The notes: a model not told the origin generated them from the sequence alone. DNA of 7,377 bases from Hypericibacter sp050729195 (GCF_050729195.1 NZ_JBOHKS010000324.1:1-7377); one strand, 5' to 3'. Shown: positions 1 through 6,100, counted from the first letter of the stretch. A program made the numbers and translations.

Positions 1-563
1 ATACCGGGCTGCTCTACCGCGCGGTGGGCCTGCGGCTGCTGCGCGCAGGCCAGGACCCCGCCGACGAGGCCGCGGCCGTCGCCGCCGCCCAATCCCTGAC
101 CTCGGCCGACCTGACCCCGGATCCCGAGCTGCGCAGCGAAGCCACCAGCCGGGCGGCCTCGGCGGTCGCCAAGATCCCGGGGGTCCGGCAGGCCCTCCTG
201 GACCTGCAACGCCGCTTCGCGGCCGCCCCGACCGACGAGCAGGGCCGCCCGGCCCCGGGGGCGGTCATCGACGGGCGGGATATCGGCACCGTGATCTGCC
301 CCGGCGCCCCAGTGAAACTTTTCGTGAACGCCAGCCTCGAAACCCGCGCCAAACGGCGCCATAAAGAGTTGCTGGATCGGGGCGAAGCCATTATATATGC
401 GCGCGTTCTGGAGGACATGGAACGGCGTGACCAGCAGGATCGCAGCCGTTCAGTGGCGCCGATGGCCAAGGCGCCGGACGCTTTCGAGATCGACACGACC
501 AAGCTTGACGCAGACGGCGCCCTTGCCGCTGCGCTGACCTTCATCGGGTCTCGCCTCGACTGA
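1..563 (+). CDS. cmk: Cytidylate kinase, 3' part (5' end outside window)
   Basis: Cytidylate kinase transfers phosphate from ATP to CMP or dCMP in the cytoplasm, feeding CTP and dCTP synthesis. The reading frame is open from base 3 and gives 186 residues. The missing N-terminus, about 40 residues, would hold the ATP-binding P-loop. The visible part opens with TGLLYRAVG, the conserved stretch after the P-loop region. GRDIGTV follows (visible residues 91-97), then LFVNASLETRAKRR in the region that leads into the lid. RRDQQDRSRSVAPM (141-154) carries the conserved arginines and aspartates of the nucleotide-binding site, and EIDTT closes the fold. Length and motifs fit the bacterial family. rpsA follows after 158 bases, the usual cmk-rpsA order, with no terminator between them, so read-through into rpsA is likely. 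The ATT-ATA-TAT codons at 390-398 are unusually AT-rich for this gene. The identification is firm; only the true start cannot be seen. Confidence 0.96.
   Translation, partial: TGLLYRAVGLRLLRAGQDPADEAAAVAAAQSLTSADLTPDPELRSEATSRAASAVAKIPGVRQALLDLQRRFAAAPTDEQGRPAPGAVIDGRDIGTVICPGAPVKLFVNASLETRAKRRHKELLDRGEAIIYARVLEDMERRDQQDRSRSVAPMAKAPDAFEIDTTKLDADGALAAALTFIGSRLD
369..397 (+). promoter_or_regulatory. Candidate internal promoter for rpsA, inside cmk
   Basis: A TTGCTG hexamer at 369-374 lies 17 bases before TATATA at 392-397. The second hexamer sits in a short AT-rich island within a GC-rich gene and uses the ATA isoleucine codon, normally rare in such genomes. This would place a transcription start about 320 bases before the rpsA start codon. 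The -35 match is poor (only TTG of TTGACA), so this is a candidate only. Promoters in or near cmk that drive rpsA are known in E. coli. Confidence 0.25.
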
Positions 564-721
564 TCCGTTCCTCGGCGGAACTCCATCGTTGTAACCCGCC
601 GTCCGATGCCCTCCTCGCGGCCGAGCCGAGGGCGTTTCGCGGCACAACCCAGTTCGTTGCCAAGACCGCCGGAACCAACCGGCTGGCCGGGATAGCGAAA
701 GACGAAAGGATACCGAACACC
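564..721 (+). promoter_or_regulatory. rpsA leader with three predicted hairpins
   Basis: The gap between cmk and rpsA can form three separate hairpins in the + strand RNA. The first pairs 567-571 with 577-581 around a 5-base loop. The second pairs 608-613 with 628-633, continued by 614-617 with 622-625 and leaving a 2-base bulge. The third pairs 668-672 with 679-683 around AACCAA. None is followed by a T run, so they are not terminators. The ribosome-binding site is a modest AAAGGA at 705-710, 11 bases before the ATG. In gammaproteobacteria a three-hairpin rpsA leader mediates repression by S1 itself; a similar role here is inference, and the loops do not show the GGA motif of that system. 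Confidence 0.35.
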
Positions 722-2455
722 ATGGCTCGTACAGCCACCGCTGGCGAAACAATGCCAAAGGAAAATTTTGCCGCTCTGCTCGACGAATCGCTCGGGCGCG
801 GCGCCGGCCTCGAGGGCAGCGTCCTCAAGGGCCGCGTCGTGGGCATCGAGAACGACGTCGCGCTGATCGATGTCGGTCTGAAGTCCGAAGGCCGCGTGCC
901 GCTGAAGGAATTCACCAGCGCCGGCGCGCGCCTCGATATCAAGATCGGCGACGAGGTCGAAGTCTATCTCGAGCGCATGGAAGACAAGAACGGCGAGGCG
1001 ATGCTGAGCCGTGAGAAAGCGCGCCGCGAAGAAGCGTGGCAGCTCCTCGAGAAGTCCTTCAAGGAAAACCAGCGCGTCACCGGCGTGATCTTCGGTCGCG
1101 TCAAGGGCGGCTTCACCGTCGATCTCTCGGGCGCCGTGGCCTTCCTGCCGGGCAGCCAGGTCGATATCCGTCCCGTGCGCGATGCCGGTCCGCTGATGGG
1201 CTCGCCGCAGCCCTTCCTGATCCTCAAGATGGATCGCTCGCGCGGCAACATCGTCGTGTCGCGCCGCGCCGTGCTCGAGGAGAGCCGCGCCGAAGCCCGT
1301 TCCGAGCTGGTCGCCAGCCTCAAGGAAGGCCAGGTGCTGCAGGGCGTGGTCAAGAACATCACCGACTACGGCGCCTTCGTCGATCTGGGCGGCGTCGATG
1401 GTCTGCTGCATGTGACCGACATCGCCTGGAAGCGCATCAATCATCCCTCCGAGGCGCTCCATATCGGCCAGACCGTGCAGGTCCAGGTCGTGCGCTTCAA
1501 TCCCGAGACCCAGCGCATCTCGCTCGGCATGAAGCAGCTCGAGGCGGATCCCTGGGAGAACGTGGCGACCAAATATCCGGTCGGCACCAAGTTCAAGGGC
1601 CGCGTCTCGAACATCACCGACTATGGCGCGTTCGTCGAGCTCGAGCCTGGCATCGAAGGCCTGGTCCATGTCTCCGAGATGAGCTGGACCAAGAAGAACG
1701 TGCATCCGGGCAAGATCCTCTCGACCTCGCAGGAAGTCGAAGTGATGGTGCTCGATGTCGATCCGCAGAAGCGCCGCATCAGCCTGGGCCTCAAGCAGTG
1801 CCTCGAGAATCCGTGGTCGACCTTCCTCGACAAGCATCCGGTCGGCTCGGAGCTCGAAGGCGAAGTTAAGAACATCACCGAGTTCGGTCTGTTCGTCGGC
1901 CTGCCGGGCGATATCGACGGCATGGTGCATCTCTCCGACCTCGACTGGAACCAGCCCGGCGAAGAGGCCATCAAGGCCTTCAAGAAGGGCGACATGGTGA
2001 AGGTGAAGCTGCTCGACGTGGACGTCGAGAAGGAGCGCATCTCGCTCGGCATCAAGCAGCTCGGCTCGGATAATTTCGCAACCGCCGCCTCCAGCATCAA
2101 CAAGGGCGACGTCGTCACCTGCACCGTCACCGCGGTCCAGGAAAACGGCCTCGAGGTTTCGGTCGGCGACGGCCTCTCGGCCTTCATCCGCAAGTCGGAC
2201 CTGGCGCGCGAGCGCAGCGAGCAGCGCGCCGACCGTTTCGCCGTCGGCGAGAAGGTCGATGCGAAGGTCACCTCGGTCGACCTCAAGAGCCGCAAGATCT
2301 CGCTGTCGATCAAGGCGCGCGAGGTCGAGGAAGACAAGCAGGCGCTGGCCGACTACGGCTCCTCGGACTCCGGCGCGTCGCTGGGCGACATCCTGGGTGC
2401 CGCGATCAACAAGGCCAATGCCGAGCGCACCCGGAAGACCAAGAAGGACGAGTAA
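722..2455 (+). CDS. rpsA: 30S ribosomal protein S1
   Basis: S1 binds mRNA on the small ribosomal subunit and helps load and unfold messages for initiation. The 577-residue protein has the six S1 (OB-fold) domains of the proteobacterial type, at about residues 31-97, 115-181, 202-270, 287-357, 374-444 and 461-529. Domains 3 to 5 carry the clearest RNA-binding signature: NITDYGAFVDL, NITDYGAFVEL and NITEFGLFVGL, each followed by a GLLHV-, GLVHV- or GMVHL-type strand. Domains 1 and 2, which anchor S1 to the ribosome in E. coli, are more diverged, as is usual. The tail is charged and ends in KTKKDE. The ATG at 722 is preferred because AAAGGA lies 11 bases upstream. An in-frame ATG at 752 has no clear ribosome-binding site but would still keep all six domains. 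E. coli S1 has 557 residues, so the length is normal. A strong terminator follows. Confidence 0.98.
   Translation: MARTATAGETMPKENFAALLDESLGRGAGLEGSVLKGRVVGIENDVALIDVGLKSEGRVPLKEFTSAGARLDIKIGDEVEVYLERMEDKNGEAMLSREKARREEAWQLLEKSFKENQRVTGVIFGRVKGGFTVDLSGAVAFLPGSQVDIRPVRDAGPLMGSPQPFLILKMDRSRGNIVVSRRAVLEESRAEARSELVASLKEGQVLQGVVKNITDYGAFVDLGGVDGLLHVTDIAWKRINHPSEALHIGQTVQVQVVRFNPETQRISLGMKQLEADPWENVATKYPVGTKFKGRVSNITDYGAFVELEPGIEGLVHVSEMSWTKKNVHPGKILSTSQEVEVMVLDVDPQKRRISLGLKQCLENPWSTFLDKHPVGSELEGEVKNITEFGLFVGLPGDIDGMVHLSDLDWNQPGEEAIKAFKKGDMVKVKLLDVDVEKERISLGIKQLGSDNFATAASSINKGDVVTCTVTAVQENGLEVSVGDGLSAFIRKSDLARERSEQRADRFAVGEKVDAKVTSVDLKSRKISLSIKAREVEEDKQALADYGSSDSGASLGDILGAAINKANAERTRKTKKDE
1325..2053 (+). 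repeat. Internal S1-domain repeats 3, 4 and 5 of rpsA
   Basis: Three consecutive coding repeats of about 210 bases lie at 1325-1531, 1580-1792 and 1841-2053. Their cores, near 1352, 1608 and 1868, share AACATCACCGA followed by a TAYGGC- or TTCGGT-type segment and TTCGTCG. They encode successive OB folds and explain the local self-similarity of this stretch. They are ancient domain duplications, not a recent or mobile repeat. Confidence 0.85.
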
Positions 2456-2467
2456 GCCCTGGCTTTC

Positions 2468-2499
2468 GGCTTCGGACCCTGGATCCAGGGTTCGAAGCC
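2468..2499. repeat. 32-base near-perfect palindrome after rpsA
   Basis: The sequence reads the same on both strands from 2468 to 2499 except for one mismatched pair (G2475/T2492), which would be a G-U wobble in RNA. It begins GGCTTCG, ends CGAAGCC and is centred on GGATCC. It starts 13 bases after the rpsA stop codon and is not followed by a T run, so it does not look like a terminator alone. It could be a 3' mRNA-protecting hairpin, a protein-binding dyad or a dispersed intergenic repeat. Confidence 0.7.
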
Positions 2500-2520
2500 G
2501 GGCCGACTGGCTGTTTCAGA

Positions 2521-2561
2521 GGCCCGGATTCCCGCCATCTGGCGGAAATCCGGGCCTTTTT
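2521..2561 (+). terminator. Intrinsic terminator of rpsA
   Basis: GGCCCGGATT (2521-2530) pairs with AATCCGGGCC (2547-2556). After one C-A mismatch the inner CCGCC (2532-2536) pairs with GGCGG (2541-2545) around an ATCT loop. Five T residues follow at 2557-2561. A long GC-rich stem with a T run just after it is a classic Rho-independent terminator acting on + strand transcripts. The other strand has no matching T run, so it appears one-directional. It separates rpsA from ihfB. Confidence 0.93.
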
Positions 2562-2657
2562 CATGCCTGAAGGAGGCCCGGGGCGCCAACGGCCACCCCG
2601 ACCCCGGCATTGTACTGGGACATCGCCCGGCCCGGCTCGGGGTTTCCCCTGAGGATA

Positions 2658-2688
2658 GGGACAGCCTGACGATCCCGATTGCTGTCCC
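2658..2688. repeat. 8-bp inverted repeat upstream of ihfB
   Basis: GGGACAGC at 2658-2665 is matched exactly by GCTGTCCC at 2681-2688 across 15 bases. It stands about 170 bases before ihfB, just ahead of the AT-rich patch. It could be an operator half-site pair or a small RNA hairpin. No T run follows, so a terminator role is unlikely. Confidence 0.45.
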
Positions 2689-2740
2689 AATTTCCCCGAA
2701 ATCGACAAAAGTACGAAAAATAGAAGAAATCCAAGCGACT
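2689..2740. other. AT-rich patch in the rpsA-ihfB intergenic region
   Basis: This stretch contains A-rich runs (ACAAAAG, GAAAAATAG, AGAAGAAATC) that stand out from the GC-rich surroundings. It sits directly before the only -35-like hexamer of the intergenic region. An upstream promoter element or a site for a DNA-bending protein, possibly IHF itself, would fit such a place. I found no convincing match to the IHF consensus. The rest of 2562-2854 shows no gene: the open frames there are short and lack recognisable protein features. Confidence 0.4.
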
Positions 2741-2745
2741 TAGCC

Positions 2746-2775
2746 TTGACGGGCATCGCCCTGTTTTGGCACGCT
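2746..2775 (+). promoter_or_regulatory. Weak promoter candidate for ihfB
   Basis: TTGACG at 2746-2751, within CTTGAC, is a good -35 hexamer and lies just after the AT-rich patch. With an 18-base spacer the -10 position reads CACGCT, a poor match. ihfB follows a strong terminator and so needs its own promoter somewhere in 2562-2854. This is the best location I can see, but it is not convincing. Confidence 0.28.
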
Positions 2776-2854
2776 CGATTTGTCCCCCGACGGTGGGCCA
2801 AATCTCGCAGGGGCGGGTCGGACGCGAGGCCAATGCCAGGGGAAGCATAAGGCC

Positions 2855-3142
2855 ATGACCAAATCAGAATTGATCCTGAAGATCGGGCAGATGAACCCGC
2901 ATCTTTATCACCGCGATGTCGAGCGCATCGTGGGTGCCATCTTCGAAGAGATTACGACCGCGTTGTCGCGCGGCGATCGTGTGGAATTGCGCGGCTTCGG
3001 GGCCTTTTCGGTCAAGCAGCGTGAAGCCCGGGTCGGCCGCAATCCGCGCACGGGCGATACCGTGTCGGTGGCCCGCAAGGTCATTCCTTTCTTCAAGACC
3101 GGCAAGCAGTTGCGCGAACGGCTCAACGGCAAGGGCGAGTGA
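2855..3142 (+). CDS. ihfB: Integration host factor subunit beta
   Basis: IHF beta pairs with IHF alpha to form a DNA-bending nucleoid protein used in transcription, recombination and replication. The 95-residue product starts MTKSELILKI, which strongly matches the family start, and carries the RGFGAFSVKQREARVGRNPRTG signature split across the DNA-binding arm. The arm includes GRNPRTG with the proline that intercalates at the kink. The end, FFKTGKQLRERLN, is also typical. E. coli IhfB has 94 residues. The same frame extends upstream to a TTG at 2780, but that would add 25 unrelated residues. The ATG at 2855 has AGGGGA at 2838-2843 and fits the family length. IhfB is favoured over HU because of the MTKSEL start and the position just after rpsA, where ihfB commonly lies. 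A 123-base gap without a terminator leads to the LapA-domain gene. Confidence 0.95.
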   Translation: MTKSELILKIGQMNPHLYHRDVERIVGAIFEEITTALSRGDRVELRGFGAFSVKQREARVGRNPRTGDTVSVARKVIPFFKTGKQLRERLNGKGE

Positions 3143-3265
3143 TCTGAGCCGGCCTTCCGGACCTCGGGCCTCGTCGGCGCATGAAGCGGGCCTGATCCTG
3201 AGCGGGATTTCCGGGAGAACCTCTCGAAAACCGCGAAGGTGGCGCCACGGATTGGCGATAACACC

Positions 3266-3622
3266 GTGAAACGACTTTCTTTTATCATCACCTTGCCGGT
3301 CACGCTGGTGATCCTGATCTTCGCCCTGTCGAACCGGGGTCCGATCGGGCTGACCCTTTGGCCGTTCGATGCCACCATCGATCTTCCGATCTATCTGGTG
3401 GTGCTGGGCAGCCTGCTGCTGGGATTCCTCCTGGGCGGCCTGGTCGCCTGGGTCGCCGGCGGGCGCGTCCGGAAGCAGGCGCGGCGGCTGCGGCAGGAGA
3501 CACGCCATCAGGCGGCCGAGATCGCCGATCTGAAGAAGCGCCAGGGGCCCACCGCGGCGTCCGGCACGACCGGCACGGCGCTGGCTACCCAGAGCCCGCG
3601 ACCGCCCCTGCCCTCGCCCTGA
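3266..3622 (+). CDS. lapA: LapA-domain inner-membrane protein
   Basis: This small membrane protein carries a LapA domain (formerly DUF1049). In E. coli, LapA works with LapB to control lipopolysaccharide synthesis; the same role here is inferred from the family. The 118-residue protein has a hydrophobic helix at about 5-22, then the conserved SNRGPIGLTLWPF stretch, a second helix at about 41-64, a basic, probably cytoplasmic helix at 67-92 that may form a coiled coil, and a loose Pro/Ser/Thr-rich tail. I chose the GTG at 3266 because it gives MKRLSFIITLP, like family members, and because the codons after it are AT-rich. A GTG at 3239 would add nine residues. Neither start has a strong ribosome-binding site. 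No lapB gene is visible here. The position after ihfB agrees with the usual gene order. Confidence 0.85.
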   Translation: MKRLSFIITLPVTLVILIFALSNRGPIGLTLWPFDATIDLPIYLVVLGSLLLGFLLGGLVAWVAGGRVRKQARRLRQETRHQAAEIADLKKRQGPTAASGTTGTALATQSPRPPLPSP

Positions 3623-3624
3623 CA

Positions 3625-3666
3625 GGCGCTACGCCCGGGATGCCGGGCTGCCATCCGCTCAGCGCC
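3625..3666 (+). repeat. GC-rich stem-loop after the lapA stop codon
   Basis: A perfect hairpin, GCCCGG-GATG-CCGGGC, occupies 3633-3648. It is enclosed by a second inverted repeat, GGCGCT at 3625-3630 with AGCGCC at 3661-3666. It begins two bases after the lapA stop codon. No T run follows, so it is at best an atypical terminator or a 3'-end stabiliser. AGCGCC occurs again at 3694-3699, so the 5' arm has two possible partners. Confidence 0.45.
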
Positions 3667-3680
3667 GACCTCTCCCACCC

Positions 3681-3698
3681 GCGCGGTCATGACAGCGC
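3681..3698. promoter_or_regulatory. 18-bp imperfect palindrome upstream of pyrF (possible operator)
   Basis: GCGC-G-GTCATGAC-A-GCGC is symmetrical except for one central-flank pair (G3685/A3694). The core GTCATGAC is a perfect 8-base palindrome. It ends 48 bases before the first pyrF start codon, a plausible place for a dimeric regulator to bind. I recognise no specific regulator for it, and no clear promoter hexamers are next to it. Confidence 0.35.
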
Positions 3699-3746
3699 CA
3701 CCTCCCGCGGGGTAAAAGCGGGGCCCTGATTGAAGAATGAGGATCG

Positions 3747-4484
3747 ATGATGTCGCAGGATCGTCTTCTGGTCGCGATCGATACCGCTGAGCTCGACGGC
3801 GCCGTCAGGCTGGCCCGTTCGCTGGCGGGATCCTGCGGCGGCCTCAAGCTCGGGCTCGAATTCTTTTCGGCCCACGGTCCGCAGGGCGTCGCCAAGATTC
3901 TGGCGGCCGGCGCGAAGCTGTTCCTCGATCTGAAATTCCATGACATTCCCAACACGGTCGCGGGCGCGGTTCGCGCGGCGGCGGCGCTGGGGCCCTTCAT
4001 GCTCAACGTCCATGCCTCGGGCGGACGCGCCATGATGGAGGCGGCGGCCACGGCTGCGGCAGAAGGTGCGGCCAAGGCGCGCAAGCCCAAGCCGCTGCTG
4101 CTGGCGGTGACCGTGCTCACCAGCCTCAGCGACGACGATCTCTCGGCGGTGGGCCAGCATGGCTCGACCGCCGACCAAGTCAAACGCCTGGCGGTGCTGG
4201 CGCAAAAATCGGGCCTCGACGGCGTGGTCTGCTCGGCGCGCGAGGTCGCAAGCTTGCGTGCCGAATGCGGCCCCGACTTCAAGCTGGTGGTGCCGGGCAT
4301 CCGCCCGACCTGGTCGGCCGCGCAGGACCAGAAGCGGATCATGGGACCGGCGGATGCGATCCGTCAGGGTGCCGATTATCTCGTGGTCGGACGGCCCATC
4401 ACCGGTGCCCCCGATCCGCGTGCGGCCGCGCGCTCGATCGCGCAGGAAATCGCCAAGGGTTTCGACAAGGGAGCCGGGGCGTGA
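3747..4484 (+). CDS. pyrF: Orotidine 5'-phosphate decarboxylase
   Basis: PyrF removes the carboxyl group from OMP to give UMP, the last step of de novo UMP synthesis, in the cytoplasm. The 245-residue product is a group I OMP decarboxylase. LLVAIDT opens the barrel with Asp12, and LKLGLEFF supplies Lys34. FLDLKFHDIPNTV (59-71) carries the catalytic Asp61-Lys63-Asp66 set. LLAVTVLTSL (117-126), PGIRP (183-187) and VVGRPIT (213-219) form later strands and the phosphate site. All key residues are present and the length is normal. Two adjacent ATG codons (3747 and 3750) could start it. GAGGA at 3739-3743 is 3 bases from the first and 6 from the second, so the second may be used in practice. The stop codon overlaps the GTG start of the next gene, which implies translational coupling. 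Confidence 0.97.
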   Translation: MMSQDRLLVAIDTAELDGAVRLARSLAGSCGGLKLGLEFFSAHGPQGVAKILAAGAKLFLDLKFHDIPNTVAGAVRAAAALGPFMLNVHASGGRAMMEAAATAAAEGAAKARKPKPLLLAVTVLTSLSDDDLSAVGQHGSTADQVKRLAVLAQKSGLDGVVCSAREVASLRAECGPDFKLVVPGIRPTWSAAQDQKRIMGPADAIRQGADYLVVGRPITGAPDPRAAARSIAQEIAKGFDKGAGA

Positions 4485-5305
4485 CCCATGGCCCCCTGGG
4501 CAACAGTCCAAACCGCCGCGATGGACCCGATCTGAACCCGGCGCTGTTGATTCGCGACAGCGTCCTCGGGCTGCGCGACACCGATCTGTTCCTGCGCCTC
4601 GCGATCCTGCCGGCGATCGGCATGTTCATTGCCGAGCTGCTGCTGGTCTGGAGCGGATTGAGGATCGACATCGATCCGACCGGGGCGACGCCACCCTCGA
4701 GTCAGACCATGCTGGCGGCATTCCTGACCTATCTCGCCTATCTCGTCTTCAGCACGCTGTTCGGCGTCAACTGGACCCGGAGCCTGCTGCTGGGACGCAA
4801 TGCCGTCGCCGGATTCGGATTGCAATGGGGCGTTCGCGAGACCCGCTATCTGCTGCGGGCGGCGGCGATCGTGCTGATTCCGGCCTTCGCCGGCATGCTG
4901 GCGTTCTTCTTCGTGCTGGCGATCTTCGGCCAGTCCGCCATCACCCGCATCGCCGCGCTGATCCTGGCGGTGATCTATCTGTTCGTGATGGTGCGGCTGA
5001 CATTGCTGCTGCCCGCAGCCGCCCTCGATCATCCCTTCGGGCTGCGCGAGGCCTTGGGCCTGCGCGGGCGGCTTGCGGCGCGGCTCCTCGCCACCCAGAT
5101 TCTGGTGGCGTTGCCTTGCCTTCTGCTGCTGGTGTTGCTGGGAATCGTGATCGACCATCTCGGACTCTTCGCGGCCGCCCCCTATGCCAGCCAGTTCATC
5201 TTTCTGGTTTTGAATTTCCTGTACATCGCGGTCTCGGCCGGCATCTTCGCGTTCGCCTTCCAATCCATTCTCAAAGGCCGTTCGCGCGGATCGCTGACCG
5301 TCTGA
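4481..5305 (+). CDS. Multi-pass membrane protein of unknown function
   Basis: I do not recognise this 274-residue protein at family level. It has a polar N-terminus (1-36) and about six hydrophobic segments, at roughly 37-59, 76-96, 123-149, 154-180, 201-225 and 233-260, then a short basic tail (LKGRSRGSLTV). Between segments 4 and 5 lies an amphipathic stretch, ALDHPFGLREALGLRGRLA. It recalls the loop in several poorly characterised alphaproteobacterial membrane families where LPA is followed by a short helix rich in Leu, Ala and Gly; this is a loose resemblance only. I see no catalytic motif, ATP-binding site or signal peptide. The GTG start at 4481 is preferred because it overlaps the pyrF stop as GTGA and has AGGGAG at 4468-4473, 7 bases upstream. 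The frame stays open upstream to 4265, inside pyrF, but that part looks non-coding. trpF follows after 33 bases, so it probably shares the pyrF-trpF transcript. Confidence 0.85.
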   Translation: MTHGPLGNSPNRRDGPDLNPALLIRDSVLGLRDTDLFLRLAILPAIGMFIAELLLVWSGLRIDIDPTGATPPSSQTMLAAFLTYLAYLVFSTLFGVNWTRSLLLGRNAVAGFGLQWGVRETRYLLRAAAIVLIPAFAGMLAFFFVLAIFGQSAITRIAALILAVIYLFVMVRLTLLLPAAALDHPFGLREALGLRGRLAARLLATQILVALPCLLLLVLLGIVIDHLGLFAAAPYASQFIFLVLNFLYIAVSAGIFAFAFQSILKGRSRGSLTV

Positions 5306-5338
5306 CAAGAGATTTCGCGTTTCCGCCCGAGGAGCATC

Positions 5339-5986
5339 ATGGCGATCGAGGTCAAGATTTGCGGCATCAACAGTGCCGAGGCGCTGGCGGCGGCGGTCGA
5401 GGGCGGCGTCGGGCTGGTCGGATTCAACTTCTATCGCAAGAGCCCGCGCTTCCTGACGCATGACGCGGCGGCCGCTCTCGCGCGCACCGTGCCGGCCTCG
5501 GTCAAGCGCGTCGGTCTCATCGTCGATCTCGACAATGAGGCGATCGCGACGCTGCTGGCCGCCGTGCCGCTCGACATGCTGCAGCTCCATGGCTCGGAGG
5601 ACCCGACGCGCGTCGCCGCGATCCGCGCGCGGTTCCGCAAGCCCGTGATGAAGGCGATCCCGGTCGCGCGCGCCGAGGATCTGGCGGTCGCCGATGCCTA
5701 TCTGGCGGTCGCCGACCGGCTGCTGTTCGACGCCAAGCCGCCGTCTTCGATGAAGGATGCGTTGCCGGGCGGCAATGCCATCTCCTTCGACTGGCGGCTG
5801 CTGCAGGGCCATGACTGGAGTAAGCCCTGGATGCTTTCCGGCGGCCTCGGTCCCGACAACCTCGCCGAGGCGGTCGCGATCTCCGGCGCCCGGCGCGTCG
5901 ACCTCGCCTCCGGCGTCGAGGACCGCCCCGGCCTCAAGAACCCCGCCAAGATCAAGGCGCTGCTGGCGCTGGCCAAGACGCTGTGA
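5339..5986 (+). CDS. trpF: Phosphoribosylanthranilate isomerase
   Basis: TrpF converts N-(5-phosphoribosyl)anthranilate to the 1-deoxyribulose form (CdRP) in tryptophan synthesis. The 215-residue TIM-barrel protein begins with EVKICGI, whose Cys8 is the catalytic base. GFNFYRKSPRF (28-38) is the second conserved block and LQLHG (81-85) the third. LLFDAK (128-133) holds the catalytic acid Asp131. LSGGL (167-171) and VDLASGVE (187-194) form the phosphate-binding end. Length and residues are complete, so an active single-domain enzyme is expected. The ATG at 5339 has a strong GAGGAG site at 5329-5334, four bases upstream. It lies downstream of pyrF and the membrane-protein gene in a close-spaced set. 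Its usual partner trpB lies 286 bases further on, across a repeat-bearing gap. Confidence 0.97.
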   Translation: MAIEVKICGINSAEALAAAVEGGVGLVGFNFYRKSPRFLTHDAAAALARTVPASVKRVGLIVDLDNEAIATLLAAVPLDMLQLHGSEDPTRVAAIRARFRKPVMKAIPVARAEDLAVADAYLAVADRLLFDAKPPSSMKDALPGGNAISFDWRLLQGHDWSKPWMLSGGLGPDNLAEAVAISGARRVDLASGVEDRPGLKNPAKIKALLALAKTL

Positions 5987-6012
5987 TTCTTGCTCCTCTC
6001 GACGTTTTTCTG

Positions 6013-6087
6013 CTGTCATCGCCAGGCTCGACCCGGCGATCCAGGGCCGGCAAGACTGGATGCCCGGATCAAGTCCGGGCATGACAG
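6013..6087. repeat. Compound palindromic repeat between trpF and trpB
   Basis: Outer arms CTGTCAT (6013-6019) and ATGACAG (6081-6087) are exact reverse complements, as are inner arms ATCCAG (6039-6044) and CTGGAT (6056-6061). Between them lie two side hairpins. One is at 6020-6038 (CGCC/GGCG plus GG/CC with one mismatch). The other, at 6062-6080, is perfect over 7 bp (GCCCGGA/TCCGGGC, loop TCAAG). The whole can fold as a cross-like structure. Translated, it gives MPGSSPGMT- and LDPAIQ-type peptides that often appear as spurious ends of alphaproteobacterial protein predictions. This marks it as a member of a dispersed intergenic repeat class; I give no formal family name. Confidence 0.8.
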
Positions 6088-6100
6088 GAAACAGCAGCAG

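Noticed and set aside
606..695. Short upstream open frame (29 codons) in the rpsA leader
   Set aside because: No ribosome-binding site, composition typical of random GC-rich DNA, and its codons coincide with the second predicted hairpin.
14..1930. Very long minus-strand open frame (638 codons) opposite cmk and rpsA
   Set aside because: It mirrors the codon bias of two unmistakable + strand genes, and spans their intergenic gap without any recognisable domain. Such antisense frames are common in GC-rich DNA.
2780..2854. N-terminal extension of ihfB from TTG at 2780
   Set aside because: Adds 25 residues with no likeness to the family, whereas the ATG at 2855 gives the expected MTKSEL start and length.
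4159..5463. Plus-strand open frame of 434 codons across pyrF, the membrane gene and trpF
   Set aside because: Out of frame with all three real genes, dominated by Arg, Pro, Ser and Ala, with no hydrophobic or domain pattern.
4376..6082. Minus-strand open frame of 568 codons opposite pyrF, the membrane gene and trpF
   Set aside because: Rich in His, Arg, Gln and Asp as expected of a reverse-complement shadow, and its first residues are merely the translated palindromic repeat. It has no domain or ribosome-binding support.
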